From: Gammaproteobacteria bacterium
GTDB lineage: Bacteria; Pseudomonadota; Gammaproteobacteria; HK1
Assembly (NCBI GenBank): GCA_022822245.1
Contig: JAJECB010000356.1
Coordinates: forward strand, 1 to 19,115
Direction of reading: 5' to 3'
Length of the DNA: 19,115 bases
In this document: one piece after another, positions 14,666 through 19,115 of the stretch
Layout of the letters: each line of letters opens with the position of its first letter
How positions within the stretch are numbered: the stretch's first letter is position 1
Translations under genes and position numbers: made by a program
Notes under the pieces: model-generated
The model's input: only the letters and a program-made list of their open reading frames with translations
The model's database searches: none
What the model was told of the DNA's origin: nothing

Positions 14666-14827
14666 ATGCGGGTCATCATCGTCATCCTCGCGGTGATCGC
14701 GGTCCTCGTATGGCTCGGGGTGGAGCTCCGCGGGCGCATGCGGGACCTCTCGATGCTCTGCTTCGGCCTCGCCGCCGTCGCCGCGGTGCTGCTCATCGGG
14801 GCGTTCTTCGGCATGTACGGAGCTTGA
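14666..14827 (+). CDS. 53-residue membrane protein with two helices, unknown
   Basis: MRVIIVILAVIAVLVWLGVE begins a protein of two hydrophobic helices (about 2-19 and 29-50) separated by the basic turn LRGRMRDLS, so both ends should face the periplasm by the positive-inside rule. The ATG at 14666 is 11 bases after the dsbC stop behind a GGGG stretch. The stop at 14825-14827 is one base before the boxC ATG, and the boxC ribosome binding site (GGAG, 14819-14822) lies inside this frame, which argues that it is translated. I do not recognise a family. It could be a small hypothetical of the dsbC transcript or a leader for boxC. Confidence 0.6.
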   Translation: MRVIIVILAVIAVLVWLGVELRGRMRDLSMLCFGLAAVAAVLLIGAFFGMYGA

Positions 14828-14828
14828 A

Positions 14829-16487
14829 ATGACAGTGGAATTCCGGACCCGGCCGGACCGGTACCGTCACTGGTCGCTCGACGTCGACGGGGCGGTCGCG
14901 ACCCTGCGGCTCGAAGTGGACGAGCAGGGGGGGATCGATCCGGGCTACGAGCTCAAGCTCAACTCCTACGACCTCGGGGTGGACATCGAGCTCCACGACG
15001 CGGTCGAACGGCTTCGCTTCGAGCACCCGGAGGTCGGGGCGGTGGTGATCACCTCCGCCCGCGACCGGGTGTTCTCGGCCGGCGCCAACATCCGGATGCT
15101 CGGGCAGTCGGGCCATGCCGACAAGGTCAACTTCTGCAAGTTCACCAACGAGACCCGGAACGCGATCGAGGACGCGTGCGCCCATTCGGGGCAACGGTAC
15201 ATCGCGGCGCTCAACGGCGCGGCGGCGGGCGGGGGCTACGAGCTGGCCCTCGCCTGCGACTGGATCCTGCTGGTCGACGACGGTTCGAGCGCGGTGTCCC
15301 TCCCCGAGGTCCCCCTCCTCGGCGTCCTGCCCGGGACGGGCGGGCTCACCCGGGTCGTCGACAAGCGCAAGGTGCGGCGCGACCACGCCGACTTCTTCTG
15401 CACGGTGGAGGAGGGGGTGCGCGGCCGGCGCGCCCTCGACTGGCGCCTCGTCGACGAGCTCGCCCCCCGCTCGCGTTTCGACGAGGCGGTTCGCGAACGC
15501 GCCCGGTCCCTCGCCGCCGATCATCCCGCCGCTCGCGGGATAGCGTGGCCGGACCTCGAGTGCGAGTCCGGGGCGGACACGCGACGGTATCGCCACCTCG
15601 AGGTCGCGATCGATCGCGCCGCCCGGACCGCGGACCTCGTCCTCCTCGGCCCGGAGCGCGGCCCCCCGGCCGACGCGGCCGGGATCGAGCGGGAGGGAGA
15701 GGGCTTCTGGCCGCTCGCCCTCGCCCGCGAGCTCGATGACGCGATCGTGCACCTGCGCCACAACGAGCTCGAGATCGGGACCTGGCTGCTCCGCTCGCGG
15801 GGCAACCTCTCCCGGGTGCTCGCCCACGACGCCCTCCTCGAAGCCCACCACCGCGACCACTGGCTCGCCCGCGAGGTGCGGCTCTTCTGGAAGCGGGTCC
15901 TCAAGCGTCTGGACGTGGTCGGGCGCAGCCAGATCGCCCTCGTCGAGCCCGGGAGCTGCTTCGCGGGCACCCTGCTCGAGCCGGTGCTCGGCGCGGACCG
16001 TGCCTACATGCTGCGCGGCGACGAGTACGAGGAGGAGCCCGTCTCCCCTGCCGAGGTGGCCCTCGGCCTCCTCAACTTCGGTGCGTACCCGGCGGTCAAC
16101 GGCCTCACCCGGCTCGCGATGCGCTATCCGGAGGCCGAGGAGGACGAAGGGCTCCCGGCATCCCTTCGGGACGCGGTGGGACGCCGCCTCGACGCGGAGT
16201 CCGCCGAGACGCTTCGCATCGTCACCTTCACCCCCGATGACATCGACTGGGAGGACGAGGTCCGGGTCGCGGTCGAGGAGCGGTCGAGCTTCTCGCCCGA
16301 CGCCCTCGTCGGCATGGAGGCGAGCCTCCGGTTCCCGGGTCCGGAGACGATGGAGTCGAAGATATTCGGCCGGCTCAGCGCGTGGCAGAATTGGATATTC
16401 CAGCGCCCCAACGCGGTCGGCGAGCGCGGAGCGCTCATGCTCTACGGGACGGGGCGCGGAGCCGAATTCGACCGGCGGAGGGTCTGA
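14829..16487 (+). CDS. boxC: Benzoyl-CoA-dihydrodiol lyase BoxC (2,3-epoxybenzoyl-CoA ring-cleaving)
   Basis: 552 residues, the length expected of BoxC. It is a crotonase-fold protein: the two oxyanion-hole regions are visible as VVITSARDRVFSAGANIRML (72-91) and ALNGAAAGGGYELALACDW (127-145), with LPEVPLLGVLPGTGGLTRV (158-176) after them. The long N-terminal start (FRTRPDRYRHWSLDVDGAVA), GGIDPGYELKLNSYDLGVDI (34-53) and the large C-terminal half distinguish BoxC from short enoyl-CoA hydratases. BoxC opens the ring of the BoxB product hydrolytically, releasing formate and 3,4-dehydroadipyl-CoA semialdehyde. The ATG follows the 53-residue gene by one base with GGAG six bases upstream, and boxB starts two bases after its stop, so the genes are co-translated. 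Confidence 0.93.
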   Translation: MTVEFRTRPDRYRHWSLDVDGAVATLRLEVDEQGGIDPGYELKLNSYDLGVDIELHDAVERLRFEHPEVGAVVITSARDRVFSAGANIRMLGQSGHADKVNFCKFTNETRNAIEDACAHSGQRYIAALNGAAAGGGYELALACDWILLVDDGSSAVSLPEVPLLGVLPGTGGLTRVVDKRKVRRDHADFFCTVEEGVRGRRALDWRLVDELAPRSRFDEAVRERARSLAADHPAARGIAWPDLECESGADTRRYRHLEVAIDRAARTADLVLLGPERGPPADAAGIEREGEGFWPLALARELDDAIVHLRHNELEIGTWLLRSRGNLSRVLAHDALLEAHHRDHWLAREVRLFWKRVLKRLDVVGRSQIALVEPGSCFAGTLLEPVLGADRAYMLRGDEYEEEPVSPAEVALGLLNFGAYPAVNGLTRLAMRYPEAEEDEGLPASLRDAVGRRLDAESAETLRIVTFTPDDIDWEDEVRVAVEERSSFSPDALVGMEASLRFPGPETMESKIFGRLSAWQNWIFQRPNAVGERGALMLYGTGRGAEFDRRRV

Positions 16488-16489
16488 CC

Positions 16490-17920
16490 ATGGCAAGCGT
16501 CGATCTCAACCAGCGGATCCCCAACAACGTGGGGCTCGGCGACGACCGGCGCCTCCGGCGGGCGCTCGAAGCGTGGCAGCCGGCGTACGTCGAGTGGTGG
16601 AAGGAAGCGGGCCCGGTGGGGCTCCAGACGAGCGACATTTTCCTCCGCACCGCTGTCGACGTCGACACGAGCGGCTGGGCCCACTACGACTTCGTGAAGA
16701 TGCCGGACTACCGCTGGGGGATCTTCCTCGCTCCGCCCACCGCGAACCGGGTCATCGGGTTCGGAGACCGCAAGGGCGAGCCGGTGTGGCAGGAGGTTCC
16801 CGGCGAGCACCGCGGGGCGCTTCGTCGCATCATCACCGTGCAGGGGGACACCGAGCCCGCCTCCGTCGAGCAGCAGCGCCACCTCGGCGCGACCTGCCCG
16901 TCGCTCTACGATCTGCGCTCCCTGCTGCAGGTCAACGTGGAGGAGGGTCGCCACCTCTGGGCGATGGTCTACCTGCTGCACGCCCACTTCGGCCGCGACG
17001 GGCGGGACGAGGCGGACGCCCTCCTCGAGCGGCGTTCGGGCGACGCGGACCGCCCCCGGATCCTCGGCGCCTTCAACGAGGCGACCCCCGACTGGCTCGC
17101 CTTCTTCATGTTCACCTACTTCACGGACCGGGACGGGAAGTTCCAGCTCGCCGCCCTCCAGGAGTCGGGCTTCGATCCCCTCGCCCGCACCTGCCGGTTC
17201 ATGCTGAAGGAGGAGTCGTACCACATGTACGTCGGGGAGTCCGGCCTTACCCGGGTGGTGCAGCGGACCGCGGACGCGCTCCAGGAGTCTCCCGGCGCGG
17301 ACCCGCGGACCCTCGGGGTCATCGATCCGGCCACGTTCCAGAAATACCTCAACTTCCACTACTCGGTCACCCTCGATCTCTTCGGGGCGGAAGTCTCCAC
17401 CAACTCTGCGAACTGGTACTCGATGGGGCTCAAGGGGCGGTACCGGGAGGGCCGGATCGACGACGACCACCGGCTCGACTCCGCCGCCTACCCCATGCTT
17501 CGTCCGGCCGCGGCCGGGGGAGGCGGCTTCGAGACCGAGGAGGCGCCCGCCCTCAACGTGCTGAACGAGCGGCTCCGCGACGACTTCATCGCCGATGTCG
17601 CGATCGGGGTCCGCAAGTGGAACCGCATCCTCCGCGAGGCGGGGGTGGACCTCGAGCTCGCGCTTCCCCACCGGGCGTTCAACCGGAAGATCGGCATCTT
17701 CCGGGATGTCCACGTCACCCCGTCCGGCGACGAGATCGGCGAAGACGAGTGGCACCGCCGCGAGAGCGAATGGCTGCCGACCGCGCGCGACCGGGAGTAC
17801 GTGGCGTCGCTGATGCCGAAGGCGGTGCACGAGCCCGGGCGGTTCGCGAGCTGGATCGCACCCCCGGAGCGCGGCGTCGACCGCAACCCGGTGGACTTCG
17901 AGTACGTGCGGTTCGGCTGA
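16490..17920 (+). CDS. boxB: Benzoyl-CoA 2,3-epoxidase, diiron oxygenase subunit BoxB
   Basis: 476 residues; known BoxB proteins are about 473. The start MASVDLNQRIPNNVGLGDDR is characteristic, and GGAGGG lies eight bases upstream. Candidate diiron ligands are Glu-122, Glu-152 and His-155 (NVEEGRHLWAM), Asp-213, Glu-242 and His-245 (KEESYHMYVGE). All are shifted by two from the ligand positions I recall for Azoarcus BoxB (120, 150, 153, 211, 240, 243). The enzyme inserts one oxygen atom into benzoyl-CoA to give the 2,3-epoxide, taking electrons from the BoxA reductase. BoxA is not encoded here and must lie elsewhere, perhaps beyond the right edge. The gene starts two bases after boxC and is followed 17 bases later by the ligase. 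Confidence 0.95.
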   Translation: MASVDLNQRIPNNVGLGDDRRLRRALEAWQPAYVEWWKEAGPVGLQTSDIFLRTAVDVDTSGWAHYDFVKMPDYRWGIFLAPPTANRVIGFGDRKGEPVWQEVPGEHRGALRRIITVQGDTEPASVEQQRHLGATCPSLYDLRSLLQVNVEEGRHLWAMVYLLHAHFGRDGRDEADALLERRSGDADRPRILGAFNEATPDWLAFFMFTYFTDRDGKFQLAALQESGFDPLARTCRFMLKEESYHMYVGESGLTRVVQRTADALQESPGADPRTLGVIDPATFQKYLNFHYSVTLDLFGAEVSTNSANWYSMGLKGRYREGRIDDDHRLDSAAYPMLRPAAAGGGGFETEEAPALNVLNERLRDDFIADVAIGVRKWNRILREAGVDLELALPHRAFNRKIGIFRDVHVTPSGDEIGEDEWHRRESEWLPTARDREYVASLMPKAVHEPGRFASWIAPPERGVDRNPVDFEYVRFG

Positions 17921-17937
17921 GCCGCTCGGAAACGGCC

Positions 17938-19115
17938 ATGTACTCGAGCGTCGACCTCTCCGTCAATCCGCCGCGGGTGGAGATCCCCCGCGCGTACAAC
18001 GCGGCGCGGGACATCGTGGACCGCCACCTCGGCACGGAGCGGGCCGGCCACCCCGCGATCATCGACGCGGCGGGAACCTGGACCTACACCGAGCTCGCCG
18101 AGCGCATCAACCGGGCCGGCAACGTGCTCACGGACCTCGGGGTGCGGATGGAGAGCCGGGTCGCGATGTGCCTGCTCGACTCGGTGGACTTCCCGGCCGT
18201 GTTCCTCGGGGCGATCCGGATCGGGGCGATCCCGATCCCCCTCAACACCCTGCTGACCGCGGCCGACTACGACTACATGCTGCGCGACAGCCGAGCCCAC
18301 ACCCTGGTGGTGAGCGAGGAGCTCTACCCCTCCTTCGCGCCCATCCTCGACGGGCAGCCCTGGCTCCGGGAGGTGGTGGTCGCCGGCTCCGGCGCCGGCG
18401 ACGGAACCGCGGGTCCGGGCGCCCACCGCCTCGCCGATCTGCTCGCGGCGGCGGGGACGGAGCTCGAGCCCGCGCCCACCACCGCGGACGACGTCGCCTT
18501 CTGGCTCTACACCTCGGGGACCACCGGCGCCCCCAAGGGAGCGATGCACCTCCATCGCCACCTCGTCCACACGGTGGCCGGCTACGGGCTCGCGGTGCTC
18601 GGGGTCCGGCCCGACGACGTCGTCTTCTCCGCCGCGAAGCTGTTCTTCGCCTACGGGCTCGGGAACGCTCTGACGATCCCGCTCTACGTGGGAGCGACCG
18701 CGATCCTCTTTCCGGGGCGCCCGACCCCGGACGCGGTGATGGGGATCCTGCGCGAGCACCAGCCGACCCTCTTCTTCGGGGTGCCGACCCTGTACGGCAA
18801 CCTCCTTGCCGATCCCGCGAACGACCGGGCGTCGGGCTCTTCGCGCCTTCGCCGCTGCATATCCGCCGGGGAGCCGCTTCCCGTCGGGGTCGCGCGGGCG
18901 TGGGAGGAGCGGTTCGGGATCGCGCCCCTCGACGGGATCGGGACCACCGAGATGCTGCACGTCTTCCTCACCAACCGTCCCGGCGACCATCGCTACGGGA
19001 CGACCGGGCGCGAGCCGGTCCCGGGGTACGAGGTCAAGCTCGTCGGCGAGGACGGCGAGGCGGTCCCGTACGGAGAGATCGGCGAGCTCTGCGTGCGCGG
19101 CACCACCGCGGCCAT
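17938..19115 (+). CDS. bclA: Benzoate-CoA ligase, 3' end outside the window
   Basis: The open frame from ATG 17938 runs to the window edge (392 codons; the family is usually just over 500). It is an ANL-superfamily adenylating enzyme: the P-loop-like motif YTSGTTGAPKG is at 191-201, and GIGTTEMLHVFL comes later. Features of the benzoate/4-hydroxybenzoate ligase branch include the start NPPRVEIPRAYNAARDIVDR (10-29), IPIPLNTLLTAADYDYMLRD (98-117) and KLFFAYGLGNALTIPLYVGA (234-253). It would convert benzoate, ATP and CoA into benzoyl-CoA, the substrate of BoxB. A 17-base gap from boxB and the same strand indicate one operon. The exact substrate cannot be fixed from sequence alone; the symbol follows context. 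The C-terminal lid domain with the catalytic lysine is not visible. Confidence 0.88.
   Translation, partial: MYSSVDLSVNPPRVEIPRAYNAARDIVDRHLGTERAGHPAIIDAAGTWTYTELAERINRAGNVLTDLGVRMESRVAMCLLDSVDFPAVFLGAIRIGAIPIPLNTLLTAADYDYMLRDSRAHTLVVSEELYPSFAPILDGQPWLREVVVAGSGAGDGTAGPGAHRLADLLAAAGTELEPAPTTADDVAFWLYTSGTTGAPKGAMHLHRHLVHTVAGYGLAVLGVRPDDVVFSAAKLFFAYGLGNALTIPLYVGATAILFPGRPTPDAVMGILREHQPTLFFGVPTLYGNLLADPANDRASGSSRLRRCISAGEPLPVGVARAWEERFGIAPLDGIGTTEMLHVFLTNRPGDHRYGTTGREPVPGYEVKLVGEDGEAVPYGEIGELCVRGTTAA

Noticed and set aside
1..19115. CRISPR arrays, tRNA or rRNA genes, prophage or insertion-sequence genes
   Set aside because: I looked for regularly spaced short repeats, tRNA-like arms, rRNA and transposase or phage motifs and saw none; xerD is the housekeeping recombinase.

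Overview
The window is GC-rich throughout, with coding on both strands and almost no free space: no gene-free gap exceeds 300 bases. The gene order ffh ... rpsP-rimM-trmD-rplS-xerD-dsbC, with a CorB/CorC-type gene beside ffh, is the arrangement familiar from Gammaproteobacteria (for example Pseudomonas, and yfjD near ffh in E. coli). A high-GC gammaproteobacterium is therefore the most likely source. This is inferred from synteny and protein character, not from a database search.

Left part (1-2235): a truncated methylene-tetrahydromethanopterin dehydrogenase (mtdB-like, minus strand) lies divergent to a methenyl-tetrahydrofolate cyclohydrolase (fchA-like), so C1 metabolism on both pterin carriers is represented. 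A small ferredoxin-fold (EthD/dimeric alpha-beta barrel type) protein follows. Middle-left (2054-3725): a CorB/CorC-type membrane protein gene is bracketed by two inverted copies of a ~180-base palindromic repeat. The copies share a 63-base core but have diverged stems that keep their pairing. They look like a structured RNA or DNA element, and one copy fills the whole corB-ffh divergent spacer.

Centre (3737-10433): ffh is followed by four overlapping genes that separate it from rpsP, its usual near neighbour. They encode a polytopic MotA/TolQ/ExbB-type channel protein, two different single-pass ExbD/MotB-like proteins of which only one has an acidic residue in its membrane helix, and a membrane-anchored protein with two formylglycine-generating-enzyme-like (FGE/SUMF1) domains lacking the catalytic cysteine pair. 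The second ExbD-like protein is joined through a disordered linker to a C-terminal domain with a second membrane helix. This looks like an ion-driven envelope motor of unknown purpose and is the best candidate for an undescribed system here.

Right part (10441-19115): a good sigma70-type promoter precedes rpsP-rimM-trmD-rplS-xerD. Then come a hairpin, a periplasmic DsbC-type disulfide isomerase, a 53-residue two-helix membrane protein, and a tightly packed aerobic benzoyl-CoA (box) cluster: boxC, boxB and a truncated benzoate-CoA ligase. Together the ligase, BoxB epoxidase and BoxC ring-cleaving lyase would activate benzoate, epoxidise benzoyl-CoA and open the ring. The reductase partner boxA is not in the window.
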